A stretch of DNA of 9,666 nt from JASJHI01 sp965371355 (GTDB lineage Bacteria; Actinomycetota; Acidimicrobiia; Acidimicrobiales; Ilumatobacteraceae), in assembly GCA_965371355.1 (NCBI GenBank), contig CBDUYD010000110.1, positions 1 to 9,666 of the forward strand, given 5' to 3'. Under the pieces are notes generated by a model that worked only from the letters and a program-made list of their open reading frames with translations, did no database searches and had not been told where the DNA came from. Shown in pieces: positions 1 to 6,510 of this stretch. The stretch's first letter is position 1; each line of letters begins with the position of its first letter. The position numbers were made by a program, and so were the translations under genes.

Positions 1-1102
1 CAAGAACAACTCCGACGGCAAGGGCAACAGCTACGGCTGCCACGAGAATTACCTCATCGCGCGCTCCGTCCCGTTCGGCCGGTTGGCGAGCCAGATCACG
101 CCGCACTTCGTGACGAGACAGATCTTCTGTGGCGCGGGCAAGGTCGGCTGTGAGATCCCCGGTCGGCCACACGATGACATCGCATACCAACTCAGCCAGC
201 GTGCCGACTTCTTCGAGGAGGAGATCGGGCTCGAGACGACACTGAAGCGGCCGATCGTCAACACCCGCGACGAGCCGCATGCCGATCCGCAGAAGTACCG
301 CCGGCTGCACGTGATCGTCGGCGACGCCAACATGAGCGAGGTCGCCACCTACCTCAAGATCGGCACGACGGCGATCGTGCTGTCGATGATCGAGGACGAC
401 GCGCTGGGCGACGACCTCGAAGTCGGCAACGCCGTGCCGGCGATCCACCGGGTCAGTCACGATCCGAGTCTGCGCCAGACGGTGATGCTGCGCGATGGTC
501 GCCGCGCGACCGCCCTCGAGGTGCAATGGGGACTCCTCGAGCGCGCTCGGAAGTACGAGCGGTCGCATGGCCTGGAATGTGTCGACGAGGCGGTCGGTGC
601 CGACGTGCTCACACGTTGGGAGCAGGTGCTGACCGGCCTCGAGCACGATCCGATCTCGATGGCGGGATGGGTCGATTGGATCGCCAAGCGGCGTCTCGTC
701 GAGGGCTATGCGGAACGCCACGACGTCCGTCCGGGTTCGGCACGGCTGAAGGCGATCGACCTCCAGTACCACGACCTGCGCGCCGACAGGTGTCTCGCCC
801 TACGCGCCGGCCTCGACGTGCTGGTGTCGCCCGACGAGGTGTCCCTCGCGATGACCGAACCGCCGACGACCACGCGGGCGTACTTCCGTGGCAGGTGCCT
901 GGCGAAGTACCCCGACGACATCGTCGCCGCCAACTGGGACTCGATGGTGTTCGACATCGGGCACGACCCGCTCCGCCGGGTGCCGATGATGGAGCCGCTG
1001 CGCGGTACCGCCGATCACGTTGCTACCTTGATCGACACGAGCGAGACGGCCGGGGAATTGCTCGACCGCCTCGGTGAACCATCGAACGGAGCCACAGCCT
1101 GA
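1..1102 (+). CDS. dop: Pup deamidase/depupylase Dop (5'-truncated by window edge)
   Basis: Dop removes the amide of the C-terminal Gln of Pup, giving the Glu that PafA ligates, and also strips Pup from substrates. The reading frame is open from base 2 (366 codons, then TGA at 1100-1102); the start codon and N-terminal part lie upstream of the window. Visible carboxylate-amine-ligase-like motifs are KNNSDGKGNSYGCHENYL at visible residues 1-18, RPIVNTRDEPHAD at 83-95 and VIVGDANMSE just after. The C-terminal stretch WDSMVFDIG...PLRRVPMMEPLRGT is typical of Dop and absent from PafA, which decides between the two paralogues. The N-terminal metal-binding and catalytic residues and the Dop-specific loop cannot be inspected. 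The stop overlaps the pup start by one base (TGATG), so the two are probably translationally coupled. Confidence in identity is high. Confidence 0.96.
   Translation, partial: KNNSDGKGNSYGCHENYLIARSVPFGRLASQITPHFVTRQIFCGAGKVGCEIPGRPHDDIAYQLSQRADFFEEEIGLETTLKRPIVNTRDEPHADPQKYRRLHVIVGDANMSEVATYLKIGTTAIVLSMIEDDALGDDLEVGNAVPAIHRVSHDPSLRQTVMLRDGRRATALEVQWGLLERARKYERSHGLECVDEAVGADVLTRWEQVLTGLEHDPISMAGWVDWIAKRRLVEGYAERHDVRPGSARLKAIDLQYHDLRADRCLALRAGLDVLVSPDEVSLAMTEPPTTTRAYFRGRCLAKYPDDIVAANWDSMVFDIGHDPLRRVPMMEPLRGTADHVATLIDTSETAGELLDRLGEPSNGATA
258..286 (+). repeat. 29-bp direct repeat, copy in dop
   Basis: This block inside dop is identical over 29 bases to 5665-5693 inside pafA. It encodes the NTRDEPHAD core shared by the two paralogous enzymes, so it reflects common ancestry and constraint rather than a mobile element. 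Confidence 0.85.
1088..1091 (+). promoter_or_regulatory. Ribosome binding site of pup
   Basis: GGAG lies ten bases before the pup ATG, inside the last codons of dop. It supports the ATG at 1102 as the true start and fits coupled dop-pup translation. Confidence 0.55.
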
Positions 1103-1299
1103 TGGCAGAACGAACGCAGAAGCCCAAGAGCACGAGCGATCGGAAGCAGGACGAGGTCGAAGACTCGGCACCGGCGGTGACCGAGACCGGCGACAAGCTC
1201 AAGGCCGAACTCGACGACCTGCTCGACGAGATCGACGAGGTCCTCGAGACCAACGCCGAGGACTTCGTCAAGTCCTACGTGCAAAAGGGCGGTCAGTAG
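1102..1299 (+). CDS. pup: Prokaryotic ubiquitin-like protein Pup
   Basis: Pup is the small, mostly disordered protein attached through its C-terminal Glu side chain to lysines of proteins destined for the proteasome. The product has 65 residues, close to the 64 of M. tuberculosis Pup. The N-terminal third is polar and rich in Lys, Asp, Glu and Ser. Residues about 31-56 (KLKAELDDLLDEIDEVLE and following) form the acidic helix that in the family binds the coiled coils of the Mpa/ARC ATPase. The C-terminus VQKGGQ is diagnostic; because it ends in Gln, not Glu, it needs Dop for activation. Lys62 corresponds to the lysine (K61) of M. tuberculosis Pup implicated in Pup chains. It sits directly between dop and prcB, the standard order. 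Confidence 0.98.
   Translation: MAERTQKPKSTSDRKQDEVEDSAPAVTETGDKLKAELDDLLDEIDEVLETNAEDFVKSYVQKGGQ
1286..1292 (+). promoter_or_regulatory. Ribosome binding site that selects the prcB GTG start
   Basis: AGGGCGG within the last codons of pup lies ten bases from GTG 1303 but sixteen from the alternative ATG 1309. The spacing favours the GTG. Confidence 0.5.
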
Positions 1300-1302
1300 C
1301 TC

Positions 1303-2106
1303 GTGGCAATGCCGTTCTTCACCCCGGGCGACGACCCCGGGGCGAACTTTCCCGACCTCCTGCGGAGGCTCGGGCTCGACCCGAACGCCCACGTCGCCCG
1401 TCGGGGAGGCCTCGACGGAGCATCGGTCATCGACCTCCCTCATGCCACCACCGTCGTCGCGGTGCTCTACGACGACGGCGTCGTGATGGCGGGCGACCGT
1501 CGGGCGACGGCGGGCAATCTGATCTCCCACCGCAGGATGGAGAAGGTCGTCCAGGCCGACCGCCACAGCGGTGTCGCGATCGCCGGTACGGCGGGCCCTG
1601 CGATGGAGATGATCCGGCTCTTCCAACTCCAACTCGAGCACTACGAGAAGGTCGAGGGGTCGCCGATCAGTCTCGAGGGGAAGGCCAACCAACTGTCGAT
1701 GATGGTGCGCAGCAATCTCCCCGCCGCGATGCAGGGGATGGTCGTCGTGCCGATCTTTGCCGGATTCGATCCTCGCCGCGGCGTCGGGCGGTTGTGGGAC
1801 TACGACCCGACCGGCGGCCGCTACGAGGAGCGCGACTACGTCGCCACCGGTTCGGGCAGCCTGCAGGCCGGCACGGTCATCAAGCTCGGGTTCCGCCCGG
1901 GACTCGACCGCGATGCCGCGATCGACCTCGTCGCCCGCGCGCTGTGGGAGGCCGCCGACGCCGATTCGGCGACCGGCGGCCCCGATCCGTTGCGCGGCAT
2001 CTATCCGGTCGTGGCGACGATCGATGCCGAGGGGTGGGTACGCCTCGACGACGACGACCTCGCCGCGCGGTACGAGAGGATCGCCGGGGAGGTGGCCTCC
2101 CGATGA
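1303..2106 (+). CDS. prcB: 20S proteasome beta subunit PrcB (with propeptide)
   Basis: PrcB is the proteolytic beta subunit of the 20S core, an N-terminal-threonine hydrolase made as a proprotein. The product is 267 residues. A 48-residue propeptide is followed by HA-TT, so autocleavage before Thr49 would expose the catalytic Thr and leave a 219-residue mature chain. Counting from that Thr, Asp17 (in GDRR, residue 65) and Lys33 (residue 81) are present as the family requires. The GSGS motif (183-186) and DDSATGG-like DADSATGGPD (219-228) also match actinobacterial PrcB. The start is GTG 1303, with ATG 1309 as the alternative; the difference affects only two propeptide residues. It begins three bases after the pup stop and overlaps prcA by ATGA. 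It should assemble with PrcA in the cytoplasm. Confidence 0.97.
   Translation: MAMPFFTPGDDPGANFPDLLRRLGLDPNAHVARRGGLDGASVIDLPHATTVVAVLYDDGVVMAGDRRATAGNLISHRRMEKVVQADRHSGVAIAGTAGPAMEMIRLFQLQLEHYEKVEGSPISLEGKANQLSMMVRSNLPAAMQGMVVVPIFAGFDPRRGVGRLWDYDPTGGRYEERDYVATGSGSLQAGTVIKLGFRPGLDRDAAIDLVARALWEAADADSATGGPDPLRGIYPVVATIDAEGWVRLDDDDLAARYERIAGEVASR
2086..2092 (+). promoter_or_regulatory. Ribosome binding site of prcA
   Basis: GGGGAGG ten bases before ATG 2103 is the strongest Shine-Dalgarno-like match in the operon. It favours ATG 2103 over the second ATG at 2109. Confidence 0.6.
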
Positions 2107-2780
2107 ACATGCCGTTCTACGTCGCTCCCGAGCAGATGATGAAGGATCGGGCCGACTATGCGCGCAAGGGCATCGCTCGCGGCAGGGCGCTCGTGGCGGT
2201 GCGTCACATCGAGGGCATCGCGATCGTCGCCGAGAACCCGTCCAAGACGCTCCGCAAGATCAGCGAGATCTACGACCGGATCGCGTTCGCCGGCGTCGGC
2301 AAGTACAACGAGTTCGATCAGCTCCGGGTAGCGGGTGTGCGCGCCGCCGACCTGAAGGGCTATCAGTACTCGCGTGACGACGTCGACGCGCGCGGCCTGG
2401 CCAACAGCTACGCCCAGATGCTCGGCAACATCTTCACCCACGAGATGAAGCCGATGGAGGTCGAGATCCTCGTCGCCGAGGTCGGCCTCGAAGCGGCCGG
2501 CGATCAGATGTTCCATATCCTCTACGACGGCACGGTCGTCGACCAGCGCGACTTCGCCGCGATCGGGGGTGACGCCGAGGCGACGATCGAGCGGCTCGCC
2601 GAGACTTGGGCCGAGTCGATCGACCTGGCGGGGGCGATCAACATCGGTGTCGCCGCGTTGAGCGGGCCCGATCGCACGATCGAACCCGACGAACTCGAGA
2701 TGGCCGACCTCTCGCGCGGCATCGGCCGGCGTTGCTTCCGACGCCTCGAGAACGCCGAACGCGACGCGATCTTCGGCTGA
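2103..2780 (+). CDS. prcA: 20S proteasome alpha subunit PrcA
   Basis: PrcA forms the outer rings of the 20S core. Its N-termini gate substrate entry and its surface docks the Mpa/ARC ATPase. The product is 225 residues. The N-terminus (PFYVAPEQMMKDRADYARKG, residues 4-23) is the alpha-type H0 region and gate, followed by GIARGRALVAV and the conserved KISEIYDRIAFAGVGKYNEF segment. No N-terminal threonine is present, as expected for an alpha subunit. It is about 23 residues shorter than M. tuberculosis PrcA (248), with the loss mainly in the C-terminal tail, which ends soon after the FRRLE segment. The ATG overlaps the prcB stop (ATGA), and the frame is open far upstream, so the start is set by the ribosome binding site and homology. 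It is the last core gene before a 36-base gap. Confidence 0.97.
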   Translation: MNMPFYVAPEQMMKDRADYARKGIARGRALVAVRHIEGIAIVAENPSKTLRKISEIYDRIAFAGVGKYNEFDQLRVAGVRAADLKGYQYSRDDVDARGLANSYAQMLGNIFTHEMKPMEVEILVAEVGLEAAGDQMFHILYDGTVVDQRDFAAIGGDAEATIERLAETWAESIDLAGAINIGVAALSGPDRTIEPDELEMADLSRGIGRRCFRRLENAERDAIFG

Positions 2781-2803
2781 CCGCGGGAGCCGGCCGGCCG
2801 ATC

Positions 2804-2809
2804 TACGAT
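2804..2809 (+). promoter_or_regulatory. Putative -10 element of a leaderless pxpA transcript
   Basis: TACGAT lies seven bases before the GTG start of pxpA, the spacing expected when transcription starts at the start codon itself. No clear Shine-Dalgarno sequence and no good -35 hexamer is visible. A 10-base perfect palindrome (CGGCCGGCCG, 2791-2800) sits just upstream. Read-through from prcA is not excluded. Confidence 0.45.
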
Positions 2810-2816
2810 CGCGGTC

Positions 2817-3578
2817 GTGGTTGCGATCGACATCAACAGTGATCTCGGCGAGTCCTACGGCATCTGGCGTCTCGGTGACGACGAGGCGATGCTCGGGATA
2901 GTCACGAGCGCCAACGTCGCCTGTGGCTTCCACGCGGGCGATCCGGGCACCCTTCGCACCGTCTGTCGATCCGCTGTCGCTCAACGGGTCGCGATCGGCG
3001 CGCAGGTCGCGTACCCGGACATCGCCGGGTTCGGACGGCGCTACATGGACATCGATCCGGGCGATCTGCGCGACGCGGTGCTGTATCAACTCGGCGCTCT
3101 CGACGCGTTCGCACAGGTCAGCGGAGCTGAGATCGCCTACGTCAAACCGCACGGCGCCCTGTACCACGCGGTCACCGACGAGCCCGCCCAGGCGCGAGCG
3201 GTCGTCGCCGCAGCGAGCGAGTACGACCCATCGCTGGCGATACTCGGCGCTCCGGGCTCGGAGTTGCTCGCCGCCGCGGACGTCGAGGGACTCGAAGGCG
3301 TCGCCGAGGCGTTCGTCGATCGCGCCTACGCACCGACGGGTCGTCTCGTCCCGCGCCGCGAGCCCGACAGCGTGTTGACCGATATCGACGAGATCGTTCA
3401 GCGGGCCGTGCGCATCGCCGTCGACGGTGAGGTCGTCGCGGTCGACGGCTCGATCGTGTCGGTGCGCGCGCGTTCCGTGTGCGTGCACGGCGACACACCG
3501 GGAGCCGTCGAGATCGCAAGGGCGGTTCGAGAGGCCCTCGACGACGCCGGCGTCGGCGTTCACCGATTCACGGGTTGA
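2817..3578 (+). CDS. pxpA: 5-oxoprolinase subunit PxpA (LamB/YcsF family)
   Basis: PxpA is one of three subunits of the prokaryotic ATP-dependent 5-oxoprolinase, which opens 5-oxoproline to glutamate. The product is 253 residues, the usual length. Family motifs in order are IDINSDLGES (4-13), NVACGFHAGDPGT (33-45), GFGRRYMD (71-78), VKPHGALYH (109-117), EAFVDRAYAPTGRLVPR (164-180) and VCVHGDTPGAV (221-231). GAQVAYPD replaces the GAHPSFPD of E. coli PxpA. The only nearby start is GTG 2817. It starts 36 bases after prcA and is followed without a gap by pxpB. The older LamB/YcsF name came from fungal lactam utilisation. Identity is firm from the motifs and the neighbouring subunits. Confidence 0.95.
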   Translation: MVAIDINSDLGESYGIWRLGDDEAMLGIVTSANVACGFHAGDPGTLRTVCRSAVAQRVAIGAQVAYPDIAGFGRRYMDIDPGDLRDAVLYQLGALDAFAQVSGAEIAYVKPHGALYHAVTDEPAQARAVVAAASEYDPSLAILGAPGSELLAAADVEGLEGVAEAFVDRAYAPTGRLVPRREPDSVLTDIDEIVQRAVRIAVDGEVVAVDGSIVSVRARSVCVHGDTPGAVEIARAVREALDDAGVGVHRFTG

Positions 3579-4184
3579 GTGATGCGCGTCCGGCCGTACG
3601 GTCCCGCGGCGTGGCTGGTCGACGAGATCGACGATCCGGTCTCGTGGGCCGAGGGCCTCCGATCGGTCGACCTCGACGGTGTCGTCGAGGTGGTAGCAGC
3701 CGAGTGCACGGTGCTCGTCCGCTGCGACCGCGCGCGGCGGACCGACGTGGGCGATGCGCTCGCGAGGGTGACGCCGGTGCGGCGAACGGTCGATCGGGAA
3801 CCGATCGTGATCCCGGTCCGCTATGCCGGCGAGGATCTCGACGAGGTGGCCGCGCGGCTCGGCCTCACCCCGCGCTCGGTGATCGAGCGCCACACCGCTG
3901 CCGTCTACACCGTGCGGTTCTGCGGATTCGCGCCCGGGTTCGCATATCTCGGCGGCCTGGACCCGGCGCTCGAGTTGCCGAGGCGCGAGTCGCCGCGCAC
4001 CCGCGTCCCCGCCGGTGCGGTCGCCATCGCAGCGCACTACACCGCCGTCTACCCGGCACCGTCGCCCGGCGGCTGGCACCTGCTCGGGACGACCGACGAA
4101 CCGCTCTGGGACAGCTCGCTCGCGGCCCCGGCGCGGCTCGTGCCGGGGGCGACCGTGAGGTTCCGCGAGGTCGGGACGCGATGA
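3579..4184 (+). CDS. pxpB: 5-oxoprolinase subunit PxpB (KipI-like, carboxyltransferase C/D domain)
   Basis: PxpB pairs with PxpC to form the part of 5-oxoprolinase that resembles the biotin-dependent allophanate hydrolase/urea carboxylase carboxyltransferase fold; the family also includes the B. subtilis kinase inhibitor KipI. The product is 201 residues. The hallmark region is at 114-171: FCGFAPGFAYLGGLDPAL, PRRESPRTRVPAGAVAIA, and then TAVYPAPSPGGWHLLG. Translation could begin at GTG 3579, directly after the pxpA stop, or at ATG 3582; there is no strong ribosome binding site, so coupling to pxpA is likely. The stop overlaps the pxpC start as ATGA. Next to pxpA and pxpC, a 5-oxoprolinase role is much more likely than a sporulation-kinase inhibitor role. 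Confidence 0.94.
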   Translation: MMRVRPYGPAAWLVDEIDDPVSWAEGLRSVDLDGVVEVVAAECTVLVRCDRARRTDVGDALARVTPVRRTVDREPIVIPVRYAGEDLDEVAARLGLTPRSVIERHTAAVYTVRFCGFAPGFAYLGGLDPALELPRRESPRTRVPAGAVAIAAHYTAVYPAPSPGGWHLLGTTDEPLWDSSLAAPARLVPGATVRFREVGTR

Positions 4185-5053
4185 GCTCGCTCCGGATCAT
4201 CGAGGTGGGGTGGGGCACGACGCTGCAGGATCGTGGGCGTCCCGGGCTCGCCGACGTGGGTGTGCCCAGGGCGGGTGCGGTCGATCGCCACTCGCACGAT
4301 CTCGTCAACCGTCTCGTCGGCAACGCTGTCGACGCGGCGACGATCGAGACCAACCGGGGTCTGGTCGTCGAGGCGGCCGAACCTGCGGTCGTCGCCTCGA
4401 GCGCCGACGGGGCGGTGCGAACGCTGCGGGCGAGCGAGCGCCTGCACGTCGACGCGGCGGCCGGCGAGATGTGGGCATACCTCGCCGTGCGCGGCGGTAT
4501 CGAGGTCGCGCCGGTCCTCGGGTCGCGCTCGCACGACACACTCTGCGGGCTCGGTCCCGATGCGCTCGCGGCAGGTGACCTGCTGGCGATCGGCCCCGAT
4601 CCGGGTACTGCCATGCCGACCGATCTCGCCCCGCACGACGTGCGCCACCGTGCCGTGCGGATCTGGGACGGCCCCCAGCACGAGTGGTTCGGGTCGGTCG
4701 AGGTGATGATCGGCTACGAGTGGATGGTCACCGCAGAGGTGAGTCGTGTGGGTGTCCGTCTCGAGCGGCACCGCTCACCGTCGCCAGGCTCGTCGCCGTC
4801 CGGTTCGGCGCGGCCGGACGCCGCCGCGGGGATCGTGCTCGACGCGGGCCGCTCGCGACAGATGCGGTCGATGCCGAGCGAAGGCCTGGTCGAAGGCGCG
4901 ATCCAGATCACACCCTCCGGCCAGCCGATCGTGATGCTGGCAAACCATCCGACCACCGGCGGCTATCCGGTCATCGCGGTCGTCGATCCGGACGACGTCG
5001 CGGTTGTGGCGCAGGCACCGCCGGGCGCGGCGATCCGCTTCCGGCGAGCGTGA
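4181..5053 (+). CDS. pxpC: 5-oxoprolinase subunit PxpC (KipA-like, carboxyltransferase A/B domain)
   Basis: PxpC is the third 5-oxoprolinase subunit and the partner of PxpB. The product is 290 residues. Recognisable segments are TTLQDRGRPGLADVGVPRAG (13-32), WAYLAVRGGIEV (98-109), the VEVMIGYEWM region (173-182), and MPSEGLVEGAIQITPSGQPI (231-250) followed by VMLANHPTTGGYPVIAVV. Between GVRLE (191-195) and MPSEG there is a Ser/Pro/Gly/Ala-rich stretch (about 199-216) that I judge roughly 20 residues longer than in typical KipA/PxpC proteins, probably a surface loop. ATG 4181 overlaps the pxpB stop (ATGA), and the frame is open well upstream. The stop is 43 bases before pafA, so pafA could be co-transcribed, although it has its own candidate promoter. 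Confidence 0.94.
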   Translation: MSSLRIIEVGWGTTLQDRGRPGLADVGVPRAGAVDRHSHDLVNRLVGNAVDAATIETNRGLVVEAAEPAVVASSADGAVRTLRASERLHVDAAAGEMWAYLAVRGGIEVAPVLGSRSHDTLCGLGPDALAAGDLLAIGPDPGTAMPTDLAPHDVRHRAVRIWDGPQHEWFGSVEVMIGYEWMVTAEVSRVGVRLERHRSPSPGSSPSGSARPDAAAGIVLDAGRSRQMRSMPSEGLVEGAIQITPSGQPIVMLANHPTTGGYPVIAVVDPDDVAVVAQAPPGAAIRFRRA

Positions 5054-5077
5054 CCATCGCGGGGCGACGACGGCGTC

Positions 5078-5084
5078 GAGGAAG
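5078..5084 (+). promoter_or_regulatory. Possible ribosome binding site of pafA
   Basis: GAGGAAG ends twelve bases before ATG 5097. It would serve a longer transcript from the pxp genes. It directly abuts a -10-like hexamer, so it may instead be part of a promoter. Confidence 0.4.
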
Positions 5085-5090
5085 TAGGTT
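5085..5090 (+). promoter_or_regulatory. Putative -10 element of a leaderless pafA transcript
   Basis: TAGGTT occupies exactly -12 to -7 relative to the A of ATG 5097, the position expected for a leaderless mRNA. No convincing -35 hexamer is visible about 17 bases upstream. Confidence 0.4.
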
Positions 5091-5096
5091 GCCGGA

Positions 5097-6455
5097 ATGG
5101 AACGCCGTATCTACGGACTCGAGAACGAGTACGGCGTCACATGCACGTTGCGCGGTCAACGTCGGCTGAGTCCCGACGAAGTGGCGCGGTACCTCTTCCG
5201 TCGTGTCGTGTCGTGGGGGAGGAGTTCGAACGTGTTCCTCCAGAACGGTGCCCGCCTGTACCTCGACGTCGGATCGCATCCCGAGTACGCGACGCCCGAA
5301 TGCGACTCGCTCTACGAGGTCGTCGTGCACGACAAGGCGGGCGAGCGGATCCTCGAGCAGTTGGTCGAATCGGCCGAGCAGCGGCTCGCCGAGGAATCGA
5401 TCCGCGGCACGATCTACCTGTTCAAGAACAACACCGACTCGGCCGGCAACTCGTACGGGTGCCACGAGAACTACCTCACCGCGCGCGACGACGATCTAGC
5501 CCACTACGCCGAGGTGCTGATCCCGTTCCTCGTCAGCCGGCAGATCTACACCGGGGCCGGCAAGGTGCTCCAGACCGCCCGCGGTGCGACCTACTCGATC
5601 GCGCAGCGCGCCGAGCACATCTGGGAAGGCGTGTCGTCGGCCACGACGCGCAGCCGACCGATCATCAACACCCGCGACGAGCCGCATGCCGATGCCGAGC
5701 TCTACCGGCGTCTCCACGTGATCGTGGGCGATTCGAACATGAGCGAGTACACGTCGTTCGTCAAGATCGGGTCGGTCGCGTGCATGTTGCGGATGCTCGA
5801 GGACGACTCGGTCGTGCTGCGCGACATGACCCTCGAGAACCCGATCAGGGCGATCCGCGAGATCAGCCACGACATCACCTGCCGGCGTACGGTGCGACTC
5901 GCCAACGGGCGCGAGGTCAGCGCACTCGACATCCAGCGCGAGTACCTCGACCGGGCCCTGCGGTACGCCGACACCACCGGGTTCCCACCGCTCGAACAGC
6001 GGGCGCTCGAGATGTGGGAGCACTGCGTGTCGACGATCGAGAACGACCCGATGAAGCTCGACCGCGAGGTCGACTGGGTGATCAAGTACAAGCTGCTCGA
6101 GGCGTACCGCGAGCGCCACGACCTTCCGCTCGGACATGCTCGCGTGCAGCTGCTCGACCTCCAGTACCACGACGTTTCGCGGGTTCGCAGCCCCTTCTAC
6201 CGGCTCCAGGATCGGGGCATGGTCGAGCGGATCTGCACCGACGCCGACATCGAGACGGCGATCGACGTTCCGCCACAGACCACGCGCGCCCGGTTGCGCG
6301 GCGAGTTCGTGCGGCGCGCCAAGGAGCGCAAGCGCGACTACACGGTCGACTGGGTGCACCTGAAGCTCAACGATCAGGCGCAGCGCACGGTGCTCTGCAA
6401 GGACCCGTTCAAGAGTCGCGACGAGCGGGTCGAGCGTCTGATCGAATCCCTGTGA
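5097..6455 (+). CDS. pafA: Pup--protein ligase PafA
   Basis: PafA uses ATP to join the C-terminal Glu side chain of Pup to lysines of target proteins, in the cytoplasm. The product is 452 residues, the same length as M. tuberculosis PafA, and is closely similar throughout. The N-terminal YGLENEYGVTC carries the metal-binding Glu9 and Glu11. LYLDVGSHPEYATPE carries Asp57, matching the conserved catalytic-loop Asp. NNTDSAGNSYGCHENYL (111-127) and RPIINTRDEPHAD (187-199) form the nucleotide and Pup binding core shared with Dop. The C-terminal domain ends with WVHLKLNDQAQRTVLCKDPF, a segment typical of PafA that separates it from Dop. ATG 5097 gives the canonical N-terminus. It lies after pxpC rather than directly after prcA, and no pafB or pafC follows. 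Confidence 0.98.
   Translation: MERRIYGLENEYGVTCTLRGQRRLSPDEVARYLFRRVVSWGRSSNVFLQNGARLYLDVGSHPEYATPECDSLYEVVVHDKAGERILEQLVESAEQRLAEESIRGTIYLFKNNTDSAGNSYGCHENYLTARDDDLAHYAEVLIPFLVSRQIYTGAGKVLQTARGATYSIAQRAEHIWEGVSSATTRSRPIINTRDEPHADAELYRRLHVIVGDSNMSEYTSFVKIGSVACMLRMLEDDSVVLRDMTLENPIRAIREISHDITCRRTVRLANGREVSALDIQREYLDRALRYADTTGFPPLEQRALEMWEHCVSTIENDPMKLDREVDWVIKYKLLEAYRERHDLPLGHARVQLLDLQYHDVSRVRSPFYRLQDRGMVERICTDADIETAIDVPPQTTRARLRGEFVRRAKERKRDYTVDWVHLKLNDQAQRTVLCKDPFKSRDERVERLIESL
5665..5693 (+). repeat. 29-bp direct repeat, copy in pafA
   Basis: Identical partner of 258-286, in the same orientation about 5.4 kb away. Recombination between the copies would delete pup, prcBA and pxpABC and fuse dop to pafA. 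Confidence 0.85.
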
Positions 6456-6495
6456 GGCCGCAGGACCCCGCCGCCGCGTTCGGTCGACGCCCGGT

Positions 6496-6501
6496 TACCG
6501 T
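6496..6501 (+). promoter_or_regulatory. Putative -10 element upstream of lepB
   Basis: TACCGT lies nine bases before GTG 6511 in the 55-base pafA-lepB gap. No Shine-Dalgarno sequence precedes the GTG, which favours a leaderless or near-leaderless transcript. No clear -35 is seen. Confidence 0.4.
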
Positions 6502-6510
6502 GGCACCCCT

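Noticed and set aside
1015..1692. Minus-strand frame (225 codons) opposite dop end, pup and prcB start
   Set aside because: No recognisable domain, and it is fully opposite confident genes.
1074..2102. Upstream extension of the prcA frame through pup and prcB
   Set aside because: The frame is open only because stops are rare at this GC content; the extension is Arg/Gly/Pro-rich, and PrcA homology begins at 2103 behind a good ribosome binding site.
2781..2800. GC-rich palindromes after prcA considered as an intrinsic terminator
   Set aside because: No T-tract follows and the hairpin loop would be too small; palindromes such as these are frequent at this base composition.
2001..4079. Very long minus-strand open frame (692 codons) opposite prcB, prcA, pxpA and pxpB
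   Set aside because: Its product is a low-complexity Arg/Asp/Gly/Val mixture with no motif, lying opposite four firmly identified genes. It arises from high-GC codon bias.
3479..4180. Upstream extension of the pxpC frame through pxpB
   Set aside because: The extra residues are Arg-rich with no similarity to the family, and pxpC homology begins exactly at the ATGA overlap.
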